From Climacium dendroides (taxonomy: Eukaryota > Streptophyta > Bryopsida > Hypnales > Climaciaceae), in contig OX467092.1 in assembly GCA_950106755.1 (NCBI GenBank), positions 26,984,582 to 27,048,581 of the forward strand: DNA of 64,000 nt, read 5' to 3'. A program made the translations under genes and the position numbers. The notes below the pieces were generated by a model. That model did no database searches. It was not told where the DNA came from and saw only the letters and a list, made by a program, of their open reading frames with translations. This document shows positions 48,421 to 58,708 of the stretch, piece by piece (within the stretch, counting starts at the first letter, position 1; the number at the start of each line of letters is the position of its first letter).

Positions 48421-48740
48421 GTGAGGCTTTGAATTTCAGATTTTGAGGCAGTCAAACTAGTTTGACCAGAAATTAGAGAAGCTAGAATATCAAAAGAGAC
48501 ATCCAAATAGATCGTGAGGCTTTGAATTTCAGATTTTAGACAGTCAAATCAGTTTGACCAAAAATTAGAGAAGTCCAGAATATCAAGAGAGCCATCCAGA
48601 GAGATTGTGAGGCTTTGAATTTCAGATTGTAGAGTCAAACCAGTTTGACTAGAAATTAGAAAAGTTCAGAACATCAAGAGAGCCATCCAGAGAGTTTGTG
48701 AGGCTTTGAATTTCAGATTTTAAATAGTCAACCAACTTTG
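48421..48740. repeat. Tandem array, about 92-bp unit, 3.4 copies
   Basis: GTGAGGCTTTGAATTTCAGA begins at 48421, 48513, 48607 and 48698. Units also share AGTTTGACC.GAAATTAGA and CATCAAGAGAGCCATCCAGA. Units differ by small indels (periods 92, 94, 91). Confidence 0.75.
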
Positions 48741-51430
48741 ACCAAAGATAGAGACAGAATCGAACCAGATTGAGGTTTCCAAATCCAACTTGCTACGAGC
48801 TCCAGATTAGTATACAATTCCAAGGCTCCCACTTCAGAGCTTTTCCACCCAATTGAAATCTCCAGGTCAATTGGAAAATTGTTTCATTCTTCCAAGCAAC
48901 TGTTTTCCAATCAACATTCTATTCACTCAAACTCTCAAGCAAACTCACACTCAAAAGGAAGTTGCAAAACAAAGTATCCTTAGAAGAGTTGCTATTAGTA
49001 TAAGAAAGATGGCAATTTGCATGGCCATATCCATTAGGGAATATTGACCATCAATTAAGGTTGGGCCTTCCCTATAGGACAAGAAGAAAAAACAAAAGGG
49101 AAGAATAGTTGACCTTTGGAGAGATTTTAGAATTATTTATTTGTTAGTAGAAGTCAAACAAGTTTTGTCTTGAGTTTTGTTTGATTCCAAGCCATTTAGC
49201 CAAAATTTTAGCGTTAAATTTGGTAGGATTTTATTGGGATTTATTCTTTAAAAATTCTTTAAAAAATTATAAGGAAAAAAGAAGAAAAGAAGAAAAGAAA
49301 AGAAGAAGAAAAAAGAAGAAAAGAAAAGAAGAAGAAAAAAGAAGAAATACGAGGCCATATATGAAATTGGAGACATCATCAAAACATACAAAAACAATTA
49401 CAAACCATTGAGATGGAAATTGACAACTGCGGATACGTAATTGTGGTGCAAGAAAACATAGAAGACATCATTGTTGAGGTATGTTAGAATTTTTATTTTT
49501 ATTTTCAATTTCCATTAAAAACTTAAAGTAGTTATTGATCAAGGAATTAGAATTAGGATTAGACATTAGAATCAATAGATTTGGATTAAAATTAAAATAG
49601 TTCAACAATTTATTACAAATCAAAAGTAGCATTAAAAGTTAAACAATAATTAAAACTTAGAAGTTAGGATTTAAAAATAAATTAGAATTTCTTAAAAAAA
49701 GTAAAAGAATTTACAAAGAATTTTGATGAACTAAACAACAGTCAAAATCCTTTGCAAAAAGATTTACCTAGAAGAATAAAAATAGGAATCAAACTTCAAA
49801 CATAAAAAGAATAAATCATTTTAAATTTCTAAAAAAGATTAAAAGGTATTACCAAAGAATTTTGATGAACTGGATAACGGTCAAAATTCAATCGTAATTT
49901 ATTTTTACCGTAGAAGTTAAAAATATAAATTATTTTACTTTTGGAATCATTTGAAAGTCAAAAGATTAAGATAGAATTAGTTAATCCTTCAGGATAAAAG
50001 TAAATTGACCAAAGATAGAATAAATTATTAAAAATCACTAAAAGATTAAAAATAAAAGTTATTTGACCTTAATTTTTACCATTATTTACTGAGAGGTTAA
50101 ATAAAAGTTATTTTATTTTTTACCATTAAGATCTTGAAGTAATAATTTGTAAAGTAAAATATTAAAGTAATTATTTTTTATTTTTATTTTATTATTATTG
50201 GTTAGAATAGTAAAGTATTTCAATCAATTTACGGACAGGTTAAAATTAAATTAAAAAAAGGTTAAAATATAAAGTCTTACAAAGAACATTTTATAGATTT
50301 CGAAACTATTTTTACTTATTCATTTGGAAGAAAATCATGGAATCTAGAGTAGAACAAAGCTTTCAATAAAATAAAAGATAGAATTAGGTAAAGTCAATTA
50401 GGTTTGATTCACCTAGGTCGACTTCCAAACTCTAATAGAACAATAGAATTAGAACATATTTACACAATAAAAAGAAAATTTTGACCGTTAGATAATTAGG
50501 AATTGACAGATGATGTTTTTCCATTAAAATTAGAGCCAAAACTTCATCCATCCATAGAAATTAGAGAAATAGGTCAAATCAAACGTTCTTTACCATTCTG
50601 AATAGGGAAAAATAAGCTCTATACATTGAGCTAATTTTTTTATTTCCATTAAGCAATACTAGAATTTAATATTGATTGTGCTACCCAACTAGCCAAGAAT
50701 TATAAGTATCTTTTGATTTTGGACAAGAATATACAATAAGAAATTAGGAGTAGGCAACATTTAAAAGATCCATTGCTTGGAAGGCGTAATTAGATTGCAC
50801 ATAGGATAGACACCCGTATAACTACATCCACGAAAGCCCAAAACCTGGTTGGGTACACTTTATTCCAAGGGTGAGAATAAAGCGCCCACAAGTACTAAAA
50901 ACTTTTATATCACCACTTTGGCACTTCATAATAAATGAAAAGAAAGCCCTAATTACAACCATTAGTATGTCATTTGCAATTGCCACAAAAGCAACCTCTA
51001 AACCTCCCTTAATCTCTTTCATATCCATTTTTCAACCCTTTAATAAGACAAATCATCTGCAATACTCATGTTTAAAATATATCACATGATCTATAAATTT
51101 TTTAGAAATTATTTGGCATATGAAAATAGCAAAGTATTGACAAATAAGTTTTTGAATTAAAATTAAACAAAGTAAATATAAAAATCAAGTACTGACAAAC
51201 ATTTTGTTGAGTAAAAATAAAAGTAAAGAGTTTTTAGTCATAATATTTGTATTATATGCATAGGAGAACTTCTAAATGCAAGGAGATTTTTTAACCTACA
51301 CTGGATAAAATTTTAACCATTAAATTACTTTACTACTGCAATTCGTGCATCTTCAATATTAGTATAGTATACCAAAATCATTGTGTTACAACTACATTTG
51401 GGCTTCCTAGACCTACAAAACATTAGTAAT
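48741..51430. other. Intergenic, AT-rich; purine tract
   Basis: 49262-49348 is a purine-only (AAGAA)n-type tract. 50700-50890 shares blocks with 55240-55440 (GATCCATTG.TTGGAAGG, ATCAAGGGTG), suggesting it belongs to the same retroelement family as the LTR-like copies. No gene. Confidence 0.4.
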
Positions 51431-52285
51431 GGGATGCTTGCAAGAAAGATTGAGCAATTTTGGTAGTGTTTTGCCAAACCTATAGTTTTTGTGCTTTTTA
51501 CTATGAATACTGCAAATACTATGAAATAGAACAATCTTAGCTATTGATTTGAAAAATCAATGGCTAATATTTTCGTTGACTACTTGCAAGTTTTAGAAAA
51601 GTACTATTTGAAAAAAAAACAATTTGTCCCAAAAAATAAATACAATTAGGTATGATTTGATAATAATTAAAAAATCATGAAAAAGAAATTGGCTATTTGT
51701 TGTAAAGCATTGATAGTGATCACATTTCATCAAAATGGAAGTTAAAACCATCTTCAATATTTAGAAGTGTATGCACATGGGATCCCTATTTGTATGAATA
51801 TGGAGGCCATAAATTAATGTATTTTTAGTTTCCTTTTGTAGGCACATGTCCTCCTATTGTGGGAATAGGCCACAAAAAATTCAACTCTAAATCATTAATT
51901 TAGGGAACTCCCTAGTATTAAAAAACCCTAAACCTCAAAATGTGACACATTAGCAAAGCTAACTTTTAAATATAAAATTTTGATTTTAAATTTCTTAAAA
52001 ATAGGAAATATAATTAAAATCAAGTTAACCATCTCCAATAAAAATTTTAAGTTCATCAAGTTCTATCATCAAAAGTTCTAATAGAAAACAACTCCGTCAC
52101 TCAAAATGTGATGCAAAACAGTCACTACTAGAATTTTATTTTTTGTTGTTTTGGTCGTGTTGATCCAATCAAAATCTGACAGAAAACTGTTGATTTTAAC
52201 AAATTTCTGTCAAATTTTGACCGGATCAACACGACCAAAACAACAGAAAAAATAAATTTTCTAGTAGTGAGTCCTGCAATCATCC
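51431..52285 (-). mobile_element. 718-bp TIR element, copy 3, interrupted by a CACTA MITE
   Basis: Begins on the plus strand with GGGATGCTTGCAAGAAAGAT and ends GTCCTGCAATCATCC, the inverse of the family ends. It matches 6844-7561 and 11774-12491 in reverse orientation. Without the inserted 147-bp MITE and its target duplication it is about 705 bp, consistent with the 718-bp copies minus a small deletion near its start. Confidence 0.6.
52123..52269. mobile_element. 147-bp CACTA MITE nested in the 718-bp element
   Basis: Ends CACTACTAGAA / TTCTAGTAGTG are perfect inverted CACTA termini. The arms extend over about 45 bp (TTGTTTTGGTCGTGTTGATC inverted as GATCAACACGACCAAAACAA). AGT is duplicated on both sides (52120-52122 and 52270-52272). 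The whole unit is a near palindrome. Confidence 0.85.
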
Positions 52286-53664
52286 AATGTTAACATAACA
52301 ATATGTAAATACTCCTTTGACATGGTTTGTAACAACACCATAACATTCTTGAAATTAAGGGACTTGATATGTTTGCCTCCCATGCATTATATTTCCCTTC
52401 TAATATTGGAGATTGTTGAAAATATTGAATAAAAGCTTATCTATAAATTACTCAATAATTCTATCAACGATGACAATAGAAAATGGTTCTTCATCCTTGT
52501 ATTTAAGAATTTTGAGAGTGTACAAATATGCTTTCTCTAATTTATTGAGATATTGACATTTTAAATATTTGACATCCTTGACTTTTTATTAAACTTTAAA
52601 TAATCAAGTATATTCAAAATGATGAAATGTGATCCAAGTAAGCACCAATGAAGGCAATTTAAATTGACAATTTGACACAAGGTGCAAAACTATACTACCT
52701 TCTTTAGATTGTTTTTTTTAATAAGGTTCTCTAATCAAAAGTCACATAATCCAAAAAAATCAAGGTAGAATAGATACCATTTGCAAATCATATATTTACC
52801 CTTTTCTTCTATATTTAAATTTTAGCAAGTACATAATTAATATTGATTGTTAATAAAAATGATTGATAGGAAACAAATTGTTTAGTATAAAAACTCGTTC
52901 CAAAAAGAATCACAGTCTACAAATTAGGCAAGGCCAAAACTGTTTTTTTCTAATTGTAAAAATTTACATTGTCAAAATTATAAAAAAAAATTCTACTAAT
53001 TCATTTTAGATTAGTCTAAATTTTTTTTGTGAGGTTTAATTTCCAAATAATTTTTTTCTAACTCACAAGAAATCATCAAATACTTGTTTGTGTATTTGTC
53101 TATATATTGGAACCCTTCCAATACTAGGTGATTTTTAATGCATCCTTCATTAGTTATTTTTTTAATTGGTCATGCACACAACAAATATAATATTATAATT
53201 AGTGATAAAAATGTCAAGCACATATACTAGAAAAATATCATTCCAATGGGAGTTAATCCTAAAGTCCCAAAGTTCTCTTAGGGGATAAAATTGAATTTTG
53301 GTTAGGCATTTGTAGATCTGATTTCTATTGTCATTTTTCTAAACTATTTTTTATTTTTTATATTTTTTATAAATATGGTTCAATGAGAGCTTTGCATGTA
53401 TATAATTTTAAAGCAATCATATTTATAGGTTATAGATGTACTCTTAATTTTTTGCAAAACAAGTAAGAGGGAACACGTCGGTGTAGGTTTTCAAGTTGAT
53501 TTGGAGTAGGCAAAATGTTGTGTATTAGATCCCAAGAAGAACTAGGTTGTAGGTGGACAACAAGCCTAAAATTAGTCGGAGGAATACTAGTGATAGATTA
53601 CCGCCTACTAAATAGAGGCCTCTTACCAATGGTCGGAGGAAGACTCCAAGCAATGACATTGCAT
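52286..53664. other. Intergenic, AT-rich; nothing recognised
   Basis: No gene, long repeat or structured element was seen. Confidence 0.35.
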
Positions 53665-55215
53665 AGTTGTGAGTGCCCATTTAGTCACTTGGGATTTGTA
53701 AATTGTTTTTTTTGGATTTTATTAGTTTTTAGTATAGTTTTATATACAAAAATCTCAAAAAAGAGTGAATAACCAAAATAGAAATGTCACATACTAATTT
53801 AGCATTTGGTCCTAAATAGAGCATTTTTCTTTAATTATAACCAAATTCTACATGTAGATAGGGTAGAAACCCAAAATTGTATAAAATAAATATGTTTAGT
53901 AGAAATTGTCCAACTTGTCTAAACCTGACAAATCCTAGTTAAATTGGTTTAAGGGAACTATGTAAGAATCCTAGTTCAGATTCCCAAAGAGAAGTTTCAA
54001 TATCCCCATTCCATCAATGAAATAGTAGAAATCCCAATTGTTAGCGTACAGATGAAGAAAACTCAAGACAAATCAAAGAAGGGCATCTACAACTTAAGTA
54101 TGGTGACTTGAGGCGGAAATCATGCCAGGAGTCCAACAGAGCAATCAGTTTGCCAAGATTCTCTTCAATTTAGAAGATTCCCTTATTACCGAAAATTATA
54201 GGAGACAATGGGATTTGATTCTTCTTCTTCAAATGTGCAAAGTAAAAATATGAGCTTGCACATCTCTTGTGAAATTTCATGAGAGGTTTCATGAAAATTC
54301 TAGATTTTTTCTAATCTCCAAAAGATCTTTTTCCGAGCGGTCAACCGCTAAAAGTCATGATGGAAAATTCCTAGAAATTATCCAGGCCACGGTAAAATCT
54401 CACTAAAAATTAGTATAGCTTTTTATATTAATAATGAGCTCCAACAAATTTCGTGGCATTCAAATAGTCAGAAGACTCAAAATTGACAAGATCCTCTAAA
54501 ACTGGCAAAATTGAAGATTAAATGTGGAGTTGACTAATGTATTGAGAGCATACGGAATTGGATTGAGGTCAAAGCGGGGACTTTTTTTTTACTCTCTTAA
54601 TTAGTTACTTTTCTTTAGAAAAGTCAACCTCCAAAAGTTGGATTTTTACCCCTTTTTTAATTCTAGTTGGCGCTAGCTTTTAGTAGTTTTTTAGCAGATG
54701 AAAAAGGAAATTTTTTTTTCAGACTAAAAATGGCCTTTTGAAGCCATTGACTTAATCCATTTATGATTTGGAGTCTTTCTCCAAAAGTTAGAGATTAGGA
54801 CTAATGTAAAATCCTAAAGAGGTGAAAATTCTAAAAGATAAGGATGAAAATCTAAAGGGATAGAGTTGCTTGGAGTATACTTCAAGTCTTCTTTAACTTC
54901 AACTTTGGGAGACCAAGGGAAGGTATATAAGGCCTCCTTTCTACACTCATTCTCTCTCTCTTGTAGTCTCATGGTCTTTTAAACTTTGGCCCTTTGGCCC
55001 ATAATTTGTGTTTCTTCTTTGTGTCATTTGGAAAAGATTTGGTTGGAACAAAACTCTCAAAGTCTAGTTGTATACTAGTTTGTTAATCATGTCTTAGAAT
55101 TTGAGGTTAATCCCTCAATACGGCGGAGTTTTGACTTCAAGTCCTAGGATTGTTGTAGAAATTTAATGATTTTTTAAAAGACAGCGAAGCTTTCACCTTA
55201 TCACTAATCTCAGGT
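53665..55215 (+). repeat. LTR-retrotransposon-like repeat, copy 2
   Basis: Diverged partner of 45770-47785 in the same orientation, shorter by several deletions, with the same conserved TATATAAGG (54924-54932) followed by CT-rich sequence. The sequence after its end (55240-55440) matches 50700-50890, so both copies are parts of a longer family. No gag/pol frame remains. Confidence 0.45.
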
Positions 55216-56022
55216 GTCTCCGTTTTTATTGATTTTTTAGGAATTAAAGTTTGGAATTGAACAAAAATTATTTTGCAAATATAGGACATTTACAACATTT
55301 AGAAAGATCCATTGTTTGGAAGGTACAATGGATCGATGCATAGACATCCAATTAGAGTAAAATAAAAATTGATTAAGAATCTGATTTTGCATGGTTATTT
55401 TATCAAGGGTGGATAAATAAGTATTCACAATAGTGCAAGGATTCTTTTGCCTATTTAAATCATTAGATGGGATTTCAGACTTGTAGAGGGCCATTTCAGG
55501 CCTATTCCCTCGTAGCGAGGGAATGGCCGGTTGTTAAGGAAAAAAAACATGTTCTGGCACATCCCTTTTTAAAGCATCATTCTATTAATTTCCAATCAAG
55601 GTGTGTCTTATTTGGGAGAAGAATTATCTTCTTGCTACAATTAGTCTTATGTTCTTCTAATTATGTCATAATCACCTTTTTCTTATTTTTTTCTTTTGTA
55701 GTCCAAAGTCTAGCAAAGCATCAAACGCAAAGCTCACTATAACAAAAGTAGTGTTTTATGACTGCAAAATATGACTGCAGTGAGTCATAAAATCAAAAAA
55801 TATAATTCACGCAGAAATCACTGTAGATGACTCGGGATATGACTGATTCCAGTCGTTTGGAAGCAGTCGCTTCAGACATCAGTCATATTGGTAGTCATAT
55901 AAATTGAAGGGTATAAATACCCATATTTAGCCATAGTATGCCAACATGGCATATACTTTAACTCTCCTAGGGGGTCTTGACTTTTTGTTGAGTTACCCGG
56001 GTAAAAAAAAATCCTACGTAGA

Positions 56023-56880
56023 ATATGACTGCGGCGAGTCATATTTTTTGATGACGTGGAATATGACTGCAGTGAATTATATTTTTTGATGATATGGAAT
56101 ATGACTGCGGCGAGTCATATTTTTTGATGACATGGAATATGACTGTGGCGAGTCACATCTTTTGATGACATGGAATATGACTGCGGCGAGTCATATTTTT
56201 CGATGATATGGAATATGACTGTAGTGAGTCATATTTTTTGATGACATGAAATATGACTGTAGTGAGTCATATTTTGTAGTGATGTGAAATATGACTGTAG
56301 TGAGTCATATTTTGCAGTGATGTGAAATATGACTGTAGTGAGTCATATTTTACAGTGATGTAGAATATGACTGTAGTAAGTCATATTTTTTGATGACATG
56401 AAATATGACTGTAGTGAGTCATATTTTGCAGTGATGTGAAATATGACTGTAGTGAGTCATATTTTGCAGTGATGTAGAATATGACTGTAGTGAGTCATAT
56501 TTTTTGATGACATGAAATATGACTGTAGTGAGTCATATTTTGCAGTGATGTGAAATATGACTGTAGTGAGTCATATTTTGCAGTGATGTAGAATATGACT
56601 ATAGTGAGTCATATTTTGCAGTGATGTGGAATATGACTATGGTAAGTCATATTTTGTAGTAATGTGAAATATGACTATGGTGAGTCATATTTTGCAGTGA
56701 TGTGGAATATGACTGTGGTAAATCATATTTTGCAGTAATGTGAAATATGACTATGGTGAGTCATATTTTGTAGTAATACAAAATATGACTTTTCCCAGTC
56801 AAATTTTTGAATGATGTGTAAAACAATTATTTTCAGTTATATTTTTTGATGATTTGTAAAACGACTATGTGTAGTCATAC
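56023..56880. repeat. 38-bp tandem array, about 23 copies, dyad-symmetric unit
   Basis: Unit ATATGACTGTAGTGAGTCAT followed by an 18-bp linker. The core is a dyad: ATATGACT and AGTCATAT arms around six bases. Two linker types alternate (TTTTTTGATGACATGAA and TTTTGCAGTGATGTGAA or ..GTAGAA). In the middle they follow a repeating three-unit order, a higher-order repeat of 114 bp. The last three copies are degenerate. Confidence 0.9.
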
Positions 56881-57304
56881 ATCAACATAATTTAGTAATT
56901 AAGTAAGAGAATCCATTTAATTAAAAATGAATACATATGATTTCTTAAATGGACAAAAATTAATCACATTAGAAAGTCAAATACAAGAAAAAATGTGATC
57001 TTTTTCAATAACATTTATTAGTTACTAACACAAAATATATCACAATGGCTCTTTATATATGTATATTTCCACATACTTGTAGAACCTATATTCCAACAAA
57101 AATGTAAAGATGTTACCTCTTTTGTATTCCAAGTAGCCTTCAATAACTTCATTTCAATCTCCAATGCCTACATGTATAAACAAGAAGGTTAGTTTTCAAT
57201 AAATGAACAATATAATTCAAAATTTAAAGATTTAAAGCACTATAAAATATGTAAATATGTTTAAGATAAAAAAAAAGTTATAATCATTATATATTCAAAA
57301 ATTA

Positions 57305-58230
57305 TAAATAACCAAAAAAAATAACAATGATGATAGAGAGACTAAGAAGCAAAAAGTAACAAAAAAAGAAGCAAAAACTAAGTGACATTATGATTGCAAA
57401 ATATGACTGCAAAATATGACTGCAAAATATGACTAGAAGACAAGAAAAAGAAAAACCTAAGATGGAAGAAGAAACAAAAGTTAAAAAGCAAGAATAAGCA
57501 AAATTTAAGATGGAAGAAGAAGTAAAATTTAAGATAGAAGAAGAAGAAAAAGTTAGGAGGTAAGAAGAAGGAAAATCTAAAAAGGAAAAAGGAGCAAAAC
57601 TTAAGAAGGAAGAAGAAGTAAAATTTAAGAAGAAAGAAGAAGAGAAATCTAAGAGGAAGAAGAAGCAAAACCTAAAAAACAAAATTTAAGAAGCAAGAAG
57701 AAGCAAAACTTAAGAAAGAAAAATAAATAAAAGTTGAAAGACAAGAAGAAGTAAAACCTAAGAAAGAAAAAGAATCAAAAGTTAAGTAGGAAGAAGAAGC
57801 AAACCTAAGGAGCAAGAAGTAAGAAGGAGCAAGATCAAGTAAGAAGAAGCAAGAAGAAGAAAATCTAAGAGGCAACAAGAAACAAAACTTAAGAAGCAAC
57901 AAAAACAAAGAAGGAACAAAAAAGAAAGAAGAAGAAGAAAAACCTAAGAAGTAAGAAGAAGAAAAACCTAAGAAGTAAGAAGAAGAAAAACCTAAGAAGT
58001 AAGAAGAAGTAAGAAGAAGCAAGAAGAAACAAAACTTAAGAAGCAACAAAAACAAAGAAGAAGCAACAAAAAAGAAAGAAGAAGAAGGAACAAAAAAGAA
58101 AGAAGAAGAAGCAAAACCTATGAAGTAAGAAGAAGCAAGAAGAAGAAAAACCTAAAAAGCAACAAGAAACAAAACTTAAGAAGCAACAAAAACAAAGAAA
58201 AAGGAACAAAAAAGAAAGAAAAAGGGGCAA
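57305..58230. repeat. Purine-rich degenerate repeat tract
   Basis: About 900 bp of AAGAAG, AAAACCTAAGAAG and GCAAGAAG units on the plus strand, almost free of pyrimidines. Both strands have apparent frames of 90-127 codons (Lys-rich, or Phe/Ser-rich on the minus strand); these come from composition and are not genes. Confidence 0.7.
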
Positions 58231-58233
58231 ATG

Positions 58234-58325
58234 GTGGCTAGGGATTCAAAACCCTAATTTTGTGGTGGCTAGGGTTTCAAAACCCTATTTTGTAGTGGCT
58301 AGGGTTTCAAAATCCTAAATTAGTA
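58234..58325. repeat. Three tandem units of about 30 bp with telomere-like AGGGTTT
   Basis: GGTGGCTAGGGTTTCAAAAC followed by CCTATTTTGT occurs three times, with small changes, inside the right half of the CACTA element. Confidence 0.65.
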
Positions 58326-58708
58326 GCAACTACAAAAAAGTGATTTAAAAAAAATATGACTACAAAAAAATCCTACGTGGAAAAATATGACTAGGTACTT
58401 TCTAAATATATTTCCTACTCAAATTGTTTTTGGGTTGGCCTAAAAAAAATTCTTACTATTATAGAGATGTGATTGCAAAATATGACTAGAAAATATGACT
58501 GGGCGTTCCCTAAATATGTTCCCTACCGTTCTCTATGAAATATTTTGGTGTTTCCAATGGCCATATACTATACGGCCATGATGTATAAGGCTAAAATATG
58601 ACTCGCAGTCATATTTTTTTTACCTTCAAAAATATGACTACAAGCAGTCGCGAGTCATCCTTAGTCATAATTCTGCAGTCATAAAACACTGCTATTGTTG
58701 TAATGGCT

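Larger units (their letters stand above)
55735..58705. mobile_element. Non-autonomous CACTA element carrying a 38-bp satellite array
   Basis: Left end CACTATAACAAAAGTAGTGT and right end (read inverted) CATTACAACAATAGCAGTGT are typical CACTA termini and continue identically into TTTATGACTGC. GCT is duplicated directly outside both ends (55732-55734 and 58706-58708). Subterminal TATGACTG motifs occur in both orientations at both ends. The interior consists of a 38-bp tandem array, an AT-rich stretch, a purine-rich tract and three GGCTAGGGTTTC units. No transposase frame, hence non-autonomous. The right terminal C-A-T-T-A differs from CACTA by one transition. Confidence 0.8.

Noticed and set aside
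56023..56880. Regular 38-bp repeats resembling a CRISPR array
   Set aside because: Units are directly adjacent, the linker part is itself repeated rather than unique, and the array lies inside a CACTA transposon in plant DNA with no cas genes.
57302..58230. Long Phe/Ser-rich open frames on the minus strand (up to 127 codons)
   Set aside because: They mirror an almost pure purine tract; the frames overlap and have no start context or domain.
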